A DNA stretch of 44,243 nucleotides from Aporhodopirellula sallentina SM41 (GTDB lineage: Bacteria; Planctomycetota; Planctomycetia; Pirellulales; Pirellulaceae). The position numbers and the translations under genes were made by a program. The DNA is taken from positions 1 to 44,243 of the forward strand of contig NZ_ANOH01000067.1 in assembly GCF_000346505.1 (NCBI RefSeq). Reading direction: 5' to 3'. Positions 16,951-26,148 of the stretch are shown here, one piece after another (position 1 is the stretch's first letter; the number at the start of each line of letters is the position of its first letter). Below the pieces are notes generated by a model. It was not told the origin of the DNA, searched no databases, and was given only the letters and a program-made list of their open reading frames with translations.

Positions 16951-18207
16951 TTATCGGCCTTCGGGGTGTTCTTCCAAGGTGTGCATGCCTTGTTCAAAGT
17001 AGACGTCGGGTTTGTGCCAGACCCCGGTCTTTTTAAAACCTGGCTGGTCGACGTCCAGGCTGAAGTCACAGTCGAAACGTGCCAAGATCGAATAGCTCTT
17101 CTGTGGCGTGCCCGCGTTGACGAAGTGGCACAGTCCCCAGGTGAATCCGCGTCCGTCTTTGGTGTCGGTAAACATGTCCGGCGCAAAAGGGGCGGCCGCC
17201 GTGGGTGTCAGCGACAAACACGACGCGATTTCAAAGTTCACGCCATCGGGCGAATACTGCATCGTGTCACGTTCATTGCCGTCTTTGATCGCCAGCGCGG
17301 CCACGCCACCACGGAAAGGAAAATAGGTGGTTTCGTGTCCGGAATTCAGAACCGGATTCAACGGATGTTTGTGAAAGGGCCCCAGCGGGTCATCGGCGGT
17401 GGCCAGGCCATGAGCGACCGCGTACACGTCACGTTTGTCGGGCCATTTGTTGTACGCCGCTTTGTAATAAAGATAGATCTTGCCTTGATAAACAATCGGG
17501 TGCGGATCGTGCGTGGCGTTTTGGTCCCACTGGCCGGGTTTGCCGAACGGAATGATCGCGTCGCCGCCGTGAGTCCAAGGGCCGTCGGGTGAATCCGCAT
17601 AAGAAACGGAAACCGGGCAAAGGTCCCCGCGAAGACCACTGGGTTCGTTGAACGCTTGATAGTAAAGGTAATATTTGCCCTTCCAAACCAAGATGTCGGG
17701 CGTGCAAACCGAACGCCAACCGGGGGCGGGTTTGGGCGGGCGCGCGACGGCAATACCCTGTTCCTGCCAAGTGATTCCGTCTTTGCTGGTCGCGTGCCAG
17801 ATGTCAGAAAGATCCCAATCGGTGGACGGGATCGCATCGGTGGCTTCATCAGCACGATTCCATCCGATGGGCGGGACCGGTGATTGGCGGCGGGTGTACC
17901 AGATGTGATAAGTATCACCGACGCGGATCGGACGCGACGGATCACGCCGTGAAATCGTTCCGTCCCCGTTGTGGTAGTCGAATCCTTGCAAACGCGTGTA
18001 TTTGAACTGTGAAAACAATTCATTGTCTTGGACGCGAGGTGCCGGATAGTCGAACATCCGGTGCATCGCGGAACTGAGCGGAATGTCGGGCCGTTGCTCG
18101 GGCATTTTATGCGGGAACACGGAATCCTGGCCTTGGCAACGTCCGACCGCTGGCAAGGTCAGGGTCAACACAATCAATGACCGAATCGAAAGGGACATCG
18201 CATTCAT
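16951..18207 (-). CDS. GH117 family enzyme (alpha-1,3-anhydro-L-galactosidase-like), copy 1
   Basis: A 418-residue five-bladed propeller enzyme with signal peptide (to about residue 26). Its GH117 nature is strong: NELFSQFKYTRLQGFDYHNG, GDGTISRRDPSRP, AIPSTDWDLSDIWHATSKDG, PGWRSVCTPDILVWKGKYYLYY and NSGHETTYFPF. By position Asp82, Asp234 and the His291-Glu292 pair correspond to the catalytic set described for agar-acting GH117 enzymes (from memory of that family). GH117 clade A removes 3,6-anhydro-L-galactose from neoagaro-oligosaccharide ends; other clades have uncertain substrates. The start codon overlaps the GH16 stop by 4 bp (ATGA), implying translational coupling. A paralogue lies at 29607-30893. 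Confidence 0.9.
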   Translation of the reverse strand: MNAMSLSIRSLIVLTLTLPAVGRCQGQDSVFPHKMPEQRPDIPLSSAMHRMFDYPAPRVQDNELFSQFKYTRLQGFDYHNGDGTISRRDPSRPIRVGDTYHIWYTRRQSPVPPIGWNRADEATDAIPSTDWDLSDIWHATSKDGITWQEQGIAVARPPKPAPGWRSVCTPDILVWKGKYYLYYQAFNEPSGLRGDLCPVSVSYADSPDGPWTHGGDAIIPFGKPGQWDQNATHDPHPIVYQGKIYLYYKAAYNKWPDKRDVYAVAHGLATADDPLGPFHKHPLNPVLNSGHETTYFPFRGGVAALAIKDGNERDTMQYSPDGVNFEIASCLSLTPTAAAPFAPDMFTDTKDGRGFTWGLCHFVNAGTPQKSYSILARFDCDFSLDVDQPGFKKTGVWHKPDVYFEQGMHTLEEHPEGR

Positions 18208-19502
18208 CGTTCATTTTCCTTTTGGTAATAGCGAACCCAATCGACCTTCATGCTGGTCCCGTCGATTTGGTCGGAAACGGTGCCGGCCCAATGGATGATG
18301 GCTTCACTGAGCCAGATCGGGCATTCACTTTTGCAAAACTCGTTGGGCGTGCGACGAAGTTCTTTGCGGTCCTGGTAAAAGACCAATTCGTCTTCGGTCC
18401 ACAGCAAACCATAGGTGTGATAGTTGGCACCAAAGTCAGCTTCGTCCTTGGAATTCATGGTGGCCACATCCTGCCAAGTTTTGCCATCGTGGGCTTGGAT
18501 CGTGTAGTCGCTGACTTGGCCCCATCCGGTCCAGTGTCCATCCTTTTGCCAGCCATTGATGAACTGGACGCAGCCGATGGTGATCGGATCAGGCCATTGC
18601 AGTTCGATCCATTTTTCGCCATCGTCGGGCGATGTCCAACTGGTGCTTATCGTTCCGTCGACCGCATGCTCGGGACGAGTGTTTGGGTTGTACACGCCAC
18701 TGGCGGTGACTCGGGCGGATGCGTCGGCGGCATGATTGACCAGACCGTCGATGTCTTGGTCGGCGGATTCCGAAAGTGGATCTGGGTACCGGTCGCTGAC
18801 ACCAAAGACGCGGAGTTCGCGGATATGAAAATGCGGGCTGGTGTTGGAGGCTAATCGCAGACGCGTGGTTGTGATGGGAATTTCCAGCGGCAACGAATAG
18901 TCCGGACGCATGCCAAAGGCGAAACCTTTGTGAGCCGACGGATGAGACTTCTTTCCATCATCGCCGACCACGACGTCGGACCAATTGTGAATGTTTGTGT
19001 TCACTTCATTGGGATAGTGACCTTCGTTGATATCGATTTCAAATCGCTTGCCTTCGGTCGGGTCGTCGCCTCGTGTCATTAGCCAGAATGAATTGTTCGT
19101 TCCGGTGGCTTCGGCATAGCGATAGCGACATTCGAAATAGCCGTACTTGAATTTCTTTCGCGTCCAGATGCTGCCCGACGTCCAGTCTTGGCCACCGCGT
19201 TGCTGTTTCCGATTGACCAAGTGCAGAATGCCATCTTTGACCACCACGTTTTCACGCCATCGGCTGCACAAGATGTGATGGCTGGGGGCATTTTGGGATT
19301 CCCAGTGCTTGTCCAGGTCTTCGTTCGGATAGTCAAACTCGTCCTGCCAGACGAGTTTCCAACCAGACAGATCCATCTGCGGTTGTGAGACGGTCGGCGA
19401 CGGATCGGCGGGATTTTCCGCAAAAGACGGTGCGACGACGCCCAAAACGACCGCCAACAAGCCGATCGTTAAAGGGCGAAGATAAACGTGAAGGCGTGAC
19501 AT
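18204..19502 (-). CDS. GH16 galactan hydrolase with an inserted, permuted discoidin-like domain
   Basis: 432 residues with signal peptide (to about residue 28). GH16 marks are LSGWKLVWQDEFDYPNEDLD, WTSGSIWTRKKFKYGYFECR and the catalytic FEIDINEGHYPNEVNTNIH, with Glu155 as nucleophile, Asp157 and Glu160 as acid/base in the ExDxxE form of agarases and carrageenases. The fold resumes at HTYGLLWTEDELVFY (361 on) and ends TSMKVDWVRYYQ. Residues ~198-358 are foreign to GH16 and resemble an F5/8C (discoidin, CBM32-like) domain in swapped order: TTTRLRL...FHIRELRVFG first, then VYNPNTRPEHAVDG...WIELQWPD...SDYTIQAHDGKTW. Joining residue 197 to 359 restores a normal GH16 sequence. Expected role is endo-cleavage of red-algal galactan; exact substrate is open. 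Confidence 0.9.
   Translation of the reverse strand: MSRLHVYLRPLTIGLLAVVLGVVAPSFAENPADPSPTVSQPQMDLSGWKLVWQDEFDYPNEDLDKHWESQNAPSHHILCSRWRENVVVKDGILHLVNRKQQRGGQDWTSGSIWTRKKFKYGYFECRYRYAEATGTNNSFWLMTRGDDPTEGKRFEIDINEGHYPNEVNTNIHNWSDVVVGDDGKKSHPSAHKGFAFGMRPDYSLPLEIPITTTRLRLASNTSPHFHIRELRVFGVSDRYPDPLSESADQDIDGLVNHAADASARVTASGVYNPNTRPEHAVDGTISTSWTSPDDGEKWIELQWPDPITIGCVQFINGWQKDGHWTGWGQVSDYTIQAHDGKTWQDVATMNSKDEADFGANYHTYGLLWTEDELVFYQDRKELRRTPNEFCKSECPIWLSEAIIHWAGTVSDQIDGTSMKVDWVRYYQKENER
18429..18911 (-). other. Inserted circularly permuted F5/8C-like domain within GH16
   Basis: Codons for residues ~198-358 of the GH16 protein. The C-terminal strand motif of a discoidin domain (RLRLASNTSPHFHIRELRVFG, in part residues 214-234) comes before a linker with DPLSESADQDIDG and then the N-terminal motifs (TASGVYNPNTRPEHAVDG near 266-283, WIELQWPDPITIGCVQF near 298-314). 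The total of about 161 residues is one domain in size, not two. Confidence 0.7.
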
Positions 19503-19557
19503 TGTGGGATGGTGGGAGTGAAGGAGAAAGGGAAAGTGGTTGGGATTGCCATGCCGA

Positions 19558-20676
19558 TCACTTTGCGTCGGGCGGCGTCAGCGGGATGTGGACGTTAAAG
19601 GAATGCACTTGCTGGGCGGTTTCTTCGGCGGCGCAGAACAGCACCGCAGGCTTGCCGTTTTCCATCCACAATTGAGGACGTTCCAAACGGTTCAACTTTT
19701 GATAAGTCCCGTCGGCCCACGTCAGTTCGCGGGCGGTGACCAGCGGGTTGGCGGCGATTTCCCAATCCAGTCCGTTCTTGGAAGTGAACAGCGACAGTGA
19801 ATCGGTATTCAAACCGTTGAACGCGCCGTGATGGTCGTTAACGATCGCCAAGCAAGTGTCGCCCTGCGACCAAATGAAGGGATCTTCGGCGGAGAAGTTC
19901 TCGCCTGGGACGGTGAACAGCGGCTTCATGTGCTTTTCAAACGGACCGGTCGGCGAATCGCTTGTCGCGGCCAAGTGAACGACGGGACCTCCGAAGGGAC
20001 GTTCGCGTTTCAATCCCACGGCTTTGTAAATCAACACGAACGTTCCATCGGAACGCCGCAGGATCGACGGGTTGCTGGTCATCAACGCATCGTGGGCTGA
20101 TTCATCCGGTGTGATGTCGATCAGCGGTTGATCAAAACGCTTCCACGGACCGGCCGGATGATCGGCAACGGCGACGCCGATCCGCTGGTTGTTTCGGTGC
20201 GTCCAATTCAGCCGCTCGGTGGGCTTCCGATCGCCCGTATTGCCCATGTAGTACAGGTAATACTTTCCATCAAACTCGTGCACCGTCGGGTTGTGAGTGC
20301 AAAGCCCGTCCCAGTATTCGCCTCCACGTTCGGGCAACGCGATATCGACATGCGTGTACGGCCCCAACGGATGATCGGCGACGGCGTGCGCGATTTCCGA
20401 ATGAGTCACCCAGGCACCGTGTTTCAAGTCACGGGGCCAGCGACTGTACAGCAGATGACATTTGCCGTCGGCGTCACGTACCATGCTGCCGCCCCAAATG
20501 TAATAGCCTTCGTCGATGAACTTCGCCGATGCGGGAACGGGCGACAGCATCGCGTGAAGGTTCAACTGGGCCGGATCATCGGTATGTGGGCTTTCGGCGC
20601 GAGCGGGACTCGTGAGGCCGATCGAAGCGATGCAGCACAGGACCAGCGAACAAGCAATGGACTGGATGACTTTCAT
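19558..20676 (-). CDS. Exported GH43-like five-bladed propeller protein
   Basis: The ATG at 20676 gives 372 residues with a signal peptide ([20 protein letters not shown], cleavage near ARA-ESP); the longer frame runs into the GH2 gene. Blade-type repeats are visible: [86 protein letters not shown] and [21 protein letters not shown]. This is the GH43/GH117 type of fold, yet the usual GH43 Asp of blade 1 is replaced (YIWGGSMV) and that of blade 2 is Asn (HNPTV). It may belong to a separate family or use other residues. Located between GH2 and GH16 with gaps of about 55 bp, so it probably trims galactan oligosaccharides. Confidence 0.8.
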   Translation of the reverse strand: MKVIQSIACSLVLCCIASIGLTSPARAESPHTDDPAQLNLHAMLSPVPASAKFIDEGYYIWGGSMVRDADGKCHLLYSRWPRDLKHGAWVTHSEIAHAVADHPLGPYTHVDIALPERGGEYWDGLCTHNPTVHEFDGKYYLYYMGNTGDRKPTERLNWTHRNNQRIGVAVADHPAGPWKRFDQPLIDITPDESAHDALMTSNPSILRRSDGTFVLIYKAVGLKRERPFGGPVVHLAATSDSPTGPFEKHMKPLFTVPGENFSAEDPFIWSQGDTCLAIVNDHHGAFNGLNTDSLSLFTSKNGLDWEIAANPLVTARELTWADGTYQKLNRLERPQLWMENGKPAVLFCAAEETAQQVHSFNVHIPLTPPDAK

Positions 20677-20728
20677 GGGGTGGGCTCGTGGGGTGGGGTT
20701 TGGAAAAACAGGGCAGGTTGGCGGGAAA

Positions 20729-23700
20729 TCATTCGGCAAAGACGTCTTCGGTGGCGTTCACGATGTTCGACCACCCGCTTTCTTTACCCGATGCGATTCG
20801 TTTCATCCGAAGCGATACTGATTTGGCATCGTTCACATCGACTGACAGCATGCCTCGCAGATCGGTTTGCAGTTCACTGGAAAGATCTGATTCGTCCTCG
20901 CCGTACTGAACGACGTAGGTCGCATCATCCGGCTGGGCGGAGTATCCAACGACCAGCCGGCCATCGTGAACGAAAGCGTGCCAGATGACTGGCGGCAAGA
21001 TCGTGCCGTCGGTGGTCACATCGATCGGTTGCGACGGAACACTGTCGCCTTTCGCGTTGGACGTGATGACGCGGACTTGGTAATCGCCGCCGGCGGTTAG
21101 TTCACTCAGATCCACGTAGGGATCGATCGTCCGCTTGCTTTCGGTGGTCGTTCCGTCGGGACCGATGCAGCGAACGAACCACTCGTCGGCTGACGCGGGC
21201 CGATCAAAGAAGACGCGAATCGAATCGTGGCTTGCGATCGCCGTTGCGCCGGTCGGCTTTTGCGGAACCGCAAACCGCTGGACCGTTTCGTAGCGTGTGA
21301 ATCCGTTGGGTGTCACCAAGCGTGCAACTAAGTCAAACGCGTCGGTGGGGAACGTTTGCCAGTGGATCGTTCCGGTCCAAGGCGAATCCCCGGGCTGAAG
21401 CGTCGGCAAATCGATCGACTCGGTCAGCAGCGTGTTGCCATCGGAATCGCGAAACTGCCATACCAGGTCGTAATCTTGCATGGTGAAGCAAGGATAGTCA
21501 TCGCGACCGCGGATCGGGATCTTCACCGACGCATTGTTTTGATTGGGATTGACCGCGTCGATTTGGATGTCCAAAACGGGGCTGTTTTCCGATCGGCACT
21601 GCGCGAACAATCGTCGTTTCTGTCGCCAAACATTGACCAAGCCCCATGCACGGTTTTCGTCTTCCAACGTTTGTGCGTACCCGCTGCGGTAATCGTTGTA
21701 GGTCCACAGTGACGCGCCGATGACAAACGGAAAATGGCCGCGGATGCACGCGTTCCACTGATCCAGTTCGGGCAGCGATCCGTCCAAACTGGCTTCGGTG
21801 AATTTGCCCATGCCAAACTCGGAAAAGAAGATCGGCTTGTTCGGCCACTTCCGATGCAGGGCTTCGATCATCGTCGTCGGCCGCTGCATATAGCAGTTCT
21901 GCAGCATGACATCGGATTCGCCCAGCGGATCGGTTTCCGGGGTTTCGTGATCGCGATAGCCCGTGTTGCTGACACAACTGACCAAGCGATGCGGGTCCAA
22001 TTCACGACGCACGTAATCGATCATCTTGGCGACGTACGTGTAGTGGTTGCTCAGTTCATTACCAACGCTCCATCCGATGATCGACGGATGATTCACATCA
22101 CGCTCGATCATCTCCCGCAACCATTGACGTGTCAATGGATAATCGGGCGGTGTGAGTTCTGGGTTGGTCAGTTCGCGAACGTTGACCTCTTCGAACAACA
22201 GGATGCCGTTTTCGTCGCACAGTTCGATCAGCCGTTTGTTTTGCGTGCCGTGCATGATCCGCATGAAGTTCGCGTTGGCATTCTTCATCAGTCGGACATC
22301 GTGCCGCAGCACATGCTCGGGTTCCGAACTGCCCCAGTAACGATGGTCGCTGACGCGGTTGTATCCCGCCAAGCGGACCTTTTCGCCGTTCAGCCATAAG
22401 CCTTCGGGTTTGATCTGAACCTTGCGAATGCCGAATCGATCGCTGCGTGAATGCTGTGACGAACCGTTTTCACGAAGCGTTGTTTTGGCGTGATACATAT
22501 GCGGTCGGTCGAAGTGCCAAAGGTGCACGTCGGCGGGCTTCAAGTCGATGTTGATGGTGGCTTCGCGGTCATTCTTCGCCGGCACCGTGATGGTGGCCGT
22601 GCCGGAGCCCAACAACCGATCACCGTCGTAAAGTTCAGTTTGCAGATCGACCGTGCGTTGTCGCGTGCTGTCGTTGGTCGCGCGGACTTTTGTTTGGATC
22701 GCCGCAGTGCCGGCGTTCAAATCTGGTTCCGCGTGAACGTACTGATAAGACACGCGGACGTCGCTGGTTTGAATCAGCGACACGTCACGGATGATGCCGC
22801 CCCAATTCCAAGTCGCGCCGACCAAGAAGTCATTGTCGGCTTCGACCGCCAACACATTTGTTCCGTCGAAATTCAGCTGGTCCGTGACGTCAAACTCGAA
22901 CGGTGTCAGCCCGCCTTGATGACGTCCGACGTACCGACCGTTCAGAAAGACGCGAGCCACGTGATAGACGGCTTCGAAACGCAAGCGGATGCGTCGACTT
23001 TCATCGCGTTGCCAGGTTTGGGGCAAGGTGAAAGATCGTCGATACCAACCCTTTCCGTTGTAATTGCTGTACTCGTTCCGCATGCCCCAGTGACCCGGCA
23101 CAGGGATCGCATCCCAATCGGAATCATCCAATTCGGGGGATGGTGCATTGCGGATGTCGGCACGTGATGCCAACCACTGTGCATCGGAAACCGGACGTAA
23201 CATCACTGCGTCAGCGGCAACACCACCGGGCGTAATGGCGGACATTTCAAGGAAATGATCGCCGCCGGGATCCAATCGATAAACGCCCAGGCTGACCCAT
23301 TGTGCGCATCGCACACGCTGGCTGATATGTTGTGTGTCGGTTCCGTCGGCGTGAGCAATCCGCACTCGCGTTGTCAGGTGATGACCAAAGGGATAATAGA
23401 TGAAGTGTTCGAACAGGCCGGCACGCGGTGGCGTGGTGTCGAATCGGACGGCCGGCAATGATTCTCCGGGAACGAAGTCTGCGTCAGTGTAGAACCGGGT
23501 CCGATAGTCGTCGCCCCAAAGTTTCGTGTCGCGATCGCCTTCGGTTTTGCGTCCCCAATTTCCAACAACCTCGACAAGATCGTCGTTAGCATTGTCAATC
23601 ACGATGTCATCCGGACCGGCCTGAATGCGGTGCGGATCAGAACCTTCGCCGAAGAACGTATTGAATTTCCACTCGCTGCCAAGCGAGACGACTTGTTCGT

Positions 23701-23809
23701 CCTCGCCAGATGGCTGTTGTGTATACGCTGACGGTGACGAAAGCATGCACCCGAGAACGAAACAGATTCGAACCAGGGGGAAATGCGGCGAATCGAATAG
23801 GTGGGACAT
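20729..23809 (-). CDS. GH2 family beta-galactosidase-like enzyme with N-terminal golvesin-like domain
   Basis: From the ATG at 23809, 1026 residues with a signal peptide ([20 protein letters not shown]). An ATG at 23872 overlaps the upstream stop as ATGA and is a real alternative; it would put 21 extra residues before the signal. Domains: ~67-207 golvesin/xanthan-lyase-type binding domain ([38 protein letters not shown]); ~222-347 GH2 sugar-binding; ~352-452 GH2 immunoglobulin; ~457-732 TIM barrel with acid/base Glu585 ([10 protein letters not shown]) and nucleophile Glu664 ([10 protein letters not shown]); then fibronectin-III-like sandwiches. GH2 enzymes in agar and porphyran loci remove beta-D-galactose from oligosaccharide ends. 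The context with GH117 and GH16 fits that role. Confidence 0.9.
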   Translation of the reverse strand: MSHLFDSPHFPLVRICFVLGCMLSSPSAYTQQPSGEDEQVVSLGSEWKFNTFFGEGSDPHRIQAGPDDIVIDNANDDLVEVVGNWGRKTEGDRDTKLWGDDYRTRFYTDADFVPGESLPAVRFDTTPPRAGLFEHFIYYPFGHHLTTRVRIAHADGTDTQHISQRVRCAQWVSLGVYRLDPGGDHFLEMSAITPGGVAADAVMLRPVSDAQWLASRADIRNAPSPELDDSDWDAIPVPGHWGMRNEYSNYNGKGWYRRSFTLPQTWQRDESRRIRLRFEAVYHVARVFLNGRYVGRHQGGLTPFEFDVTDQLNFDGTNVLAVEADNDFLVGATWNWGGIIRDVSLIQTSDVRVSYQYVHAEPDLNAGTAAIQTKVRATNDSTRQRTVDLQTELYDGDRLLGSGTATITVPAKNDREATINIDLKPADVHLWHFDRPHMYHAKTTLRENGSSQHSRSDRFGIRKVQIKPEGLWLNGEKVRLAGYNRVSDHRYWGSSEPEHVLRHDVRLMKNANANFMRIMHGTQNKRLIELCDENGILLFEEVNVRELTNPELTPPDYPLTRQWLREMIERDVNHPSIIGWSVGNELSNHYTYVAKMIDYVRRELDPHRLVSCVSNTGYRDHETPETDPLGESDVMLQNCYMQRPTTMIEALHRKWPNKPIFFSEFGMGKFTEASLDGSLPELDQWNACIRGHFPFVIGASLWTYNDYRSGYAQTLEDENRAWGLVNVWRQKRRLFAQCRSENSPVLDIQIDAVNPNQNNASVKIPIRGRDDYPCFTMQDYDLVWQFRDSDGNTLLTESIDLPTLQPGDSPWTGTIHWQTFPTDAFDLVARLVTPNGFTRYETVQRFAVPQKPTGATAIASHDSIRVFFDRPASADEWFVRCIGPDGTTTESKRTIDPYVDLSELTAGGDYQVRVITSNAKGDSVPSQPIDVTTDGTILPPVIWHAFVHDGRLVVGYSAQPDDATYVVQYGEDESDLSSELQTDLRGMLSVDVNDAKSVSLRMKRIASGKESGWSNIVNATEDVFAE

Positions 23810-23868
23810 CGGAGGGAATTGATGGGGGTGGGATTGCTGGATTCGGTTGGCTGAGGGCTCGTTCACGG

Positions 23869-26148
23869 TCATTCGAAGACGCGGACGCGGAACACACTGA
23901 CGGGGATGCTGTTGTCCGTGCCGCTGACTTCGATCTTCAGCCCGCTGGTTTGCGTCGCGGGGAACGACAGATCGCAACGTGTTTGGTGGTTGTCGGAAAC
24001 CTCGGCCAAGCAAAGCCCCGTATCATCCGTCACGCGAATGTTCGCCGCACAAAACGGCATGCGTGATTCGGGATGCCCCATCAGCACGGTTTCCATCGGG
24101 TGATCCAGGTCCGTGTCCAACGCGACGACGACGCGCCGAATCGTGACCGGTTGTTCCCAATTCAGATCCAACGTCGGTGACGCATCATCGGGCGACGCGA
24201 CCCAAGCGTTGATGCCCGACGTCGGACGTTCGGGCCCGGTGATGACATTGGCTGGACCGAACCCGGACAGCGGCGGTGTGATCTGCATCGCCAAGTTCTT
24301 GCCGGCGGGCCTTCGTTGAGGCAGCCAAAATTCAAAGCGTTCGACGCCGATACCGTCCGGCGGATCTTGAACCGCCGAATTGCTGACTTTGCGTTCCAGC
24401 GTGTGGTGCACCGACAAGACACCGGTCATGCGCTGGTCGCTGAGTGATACCGTGACGTCAGGGTTGGCCATCAAGCAGACAAACAGATAACGCGGTGTAT
24501 CGATCGTGACGTCAAAATCGACTTCCACCGATTGGCGTCCAGCGTCCACCGCCACGTTGCGACTTGCCAGGACTTCGTCGGGCGTGAAGGAGTCTTCGCG
24601 AGTGCAGCCGCGCAGTTCAAACTGGATCTCGGTGGTCGACTTGGCATCCAATTGAAACTGGAATCGCGGAAGCTTGCCCGGAACGATTGGCAGCAGCATT
24701 CCGACGGGACTTTCCAATGGGATCGAGTCGTCGCCCGCCGGCAGACATTGCAATTGCAGTTCACTGCTGGCCGACACCGTCGCCTTGGTCGCCAAGTCGG
24801 CTTCGTCATCGGTCAAGACGTGTGGGATGTGTTGACCGGTCCGCAGCAGTTCTTTCTGCAGCCCCCGCATCCGAACCTCATCCAACAAATCCTTGGGGAC
24901 CAAGTTGTCTCGATGACAGATCGCCGCCGCCATGCCGACGGCTTGAGCGTTGTGGGCACACGTGGCCATGACGCGAGTCGATCCGAATGCCAAGTGGCTG
25001 GCACTGATGATCCGACCGGCCAAGAACAGGTTGCGAATGTTGCGGCTGTACATCGCACGGAAGGGAATCGGATAGACGCCTTTGCTGTGCCACTGATTGC
25101 AACCGGGCAGATCGCTGTAAACGCCATCGGACGGGTGCAGGTCGACGGCCCATCCGCCAAAGCTGACCGCGTCGTTGCATCGTCGTTGTTCGATGACGTC
25201 TTGCTGGATCATCATCGTGTCCCCTTCGAAACGACGACTTTCGCGTTTGCCGGGGATCTGGCCGACCCATTCCAACGTCAACGTTTCAGCCTCGGGAAAT
25301 TTCCCCGAGTTTTTCATGTAGTCCCAGACGCCGTAAACGATTTTCCACAATTCCCACTTGATCGTTTCGGTTTCGTGGACGGTATCCAGACGACCGCCGT
25401 ATTCGATCCACCACAGTCGGCAACCGTCTTGGCCGACCGCAAAGTTTCGCCAACGCGGAATGGCTTTGATGTCTTTGATCGCAAAGCTGGGCGGCACGAA
25501 TCGAACCGGTCGCCCTGTGTCTTTGGTGTAGAAGTAAATCGAATGGCCCAGCAGTTGGCCGTAACTTTCATCGGGTGCGAACTGTTCACCGAACTCTTCT
25601 TTCGTTTCCGCGCCCATGCGGAACGCGGCACCCGACATGAAACCGATGATGCCGTCGCCCGACGCGTCACAGAACAACCGCGAAGACACATCGTACATCG
25701 TGCTGTTCTGGCTACAGAACGCTCGCACTGACTGAATCGTGTCCGGGTCGCTCTTGGTGACTTCGAATGCGGCCGTGTTCAACAGCAACGTGATGTTGGG
25801 TTCTTCGACGACCTTTTCCAACAGGATCGTGTCCAAGATCAGCGGGTTTCCGTCGCTGTTGCGATACGTGTTTTCGACAAAGATCTCGTCGATCACGCCA
25901 CCTTCGCGGGCCCAGCGGTTGTTGTTGCCCATGTGCGACGTCGCGCCCAACGCCCACAAGCGGACTTCGCTTGATGCGTTGCCGCCCAGCACCGGTCGGT
26001 CTTGGATCAAGACCACGCGGATGCCGGCACGAGCCGCAGTGATGGCGGCGCACACACCGGCCAATCCGCCGCCGACGACGACAAGGTCAGTTTGAATTTG
26101 TTTGACCAGAGGCGATCTGGTTTCGGCGACGGGTCCGTCGTTGATCAT
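23869..26148 (-). CDS. FAD-dependent oxidoreductase (FAD_oxidored family)
   Basis: A 759-residue protein with a Rossmann FAD site near the start (TDLVVVGGGLAGVCAAITAA; Gly26, Gly28, Gly31) and RPVLGGNASSEVRLW typical of the PF12831 class. FCDASGDGIIGFMSGAAFRMG and NLFLAGRIISASHLAFGSTRV continue the fold. The last ~280 residues form beta-rich sandwich regions, one resembling a discoidin-type domain (FGPANVITGPERPTSGINAW). There is no signal peptide or Tat motif, so it is predicted cytoplasmic, unlike the hydrolases around it. Its start overlaps the symporter stop by 4 bp. Substrate unknown; oxidation of an imported galactan-derived sugar is inferred. Such proteins are common in planctomycete sugar loci. 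Confidence 0.85.
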   Translation of the reverse strand: MINDGPVAETRSPLVKQIQTDLVVVGGGLAGVCAAITAARAGIRVVLIQDRPVLGGNASSEVRLWALGATSHMGNNNRWAREGGVIDEIFVENTYRNSDGNPLILDTILLEKVVEEPNITLLLNTAAFEVTKSDPDTIQSVRAFCSQNSTMYDVSSRLFCDASGDGIIGFMSGAAFRMGAETKEEFGEQFAPDESYGQLLGHSIYFYTKDTGRPVRFVPPSFAIKDIKAIPRWRNFAVGQDGCRLWWIEYGGRLDTVHETETIKWELWKIVYGVWDYMKNSGKFPEAETLTLEWVGQIPGKRESRRFEGDTMMIQQDVIEQRRCNDAVSFGGWAVDLHPSDGVYSDLPGCNQWHSKGVYPIPFRAMYSRNIRNLFLAGRIISASHLAFGSTRVMATCAHNAQAVGMAAAICHRDNLVPKDLLDEVRMRGLQKELLRTGQHIPHVLTDDEADLATKATVSASSELQLQCLPAGDDSIPLESPVGMLLPIVPGKLPRFQFQLDAKSTTEIQFELRGCTREDSFTPDEVLASRNVAVDAGRQSVEVDFDVTIDTPRYLFVCLMANPDVTVSLSDQRMTGVLSVHHTLERKVSNSAVQDPPDGIGVERFEFWLPQRRPAGKNLAMQITPPLSGFGPANVITGPERPTSGINAWVASPDDASPTLDLNWEQPVTIRRVVVALDTDLDHPMETVLMGHPESRMPFCAANIRVTDDTGLCLAEVSDNHQTRCDLSFPATQTSGLKIEVSGTDNSIPVSVFRVRVFE

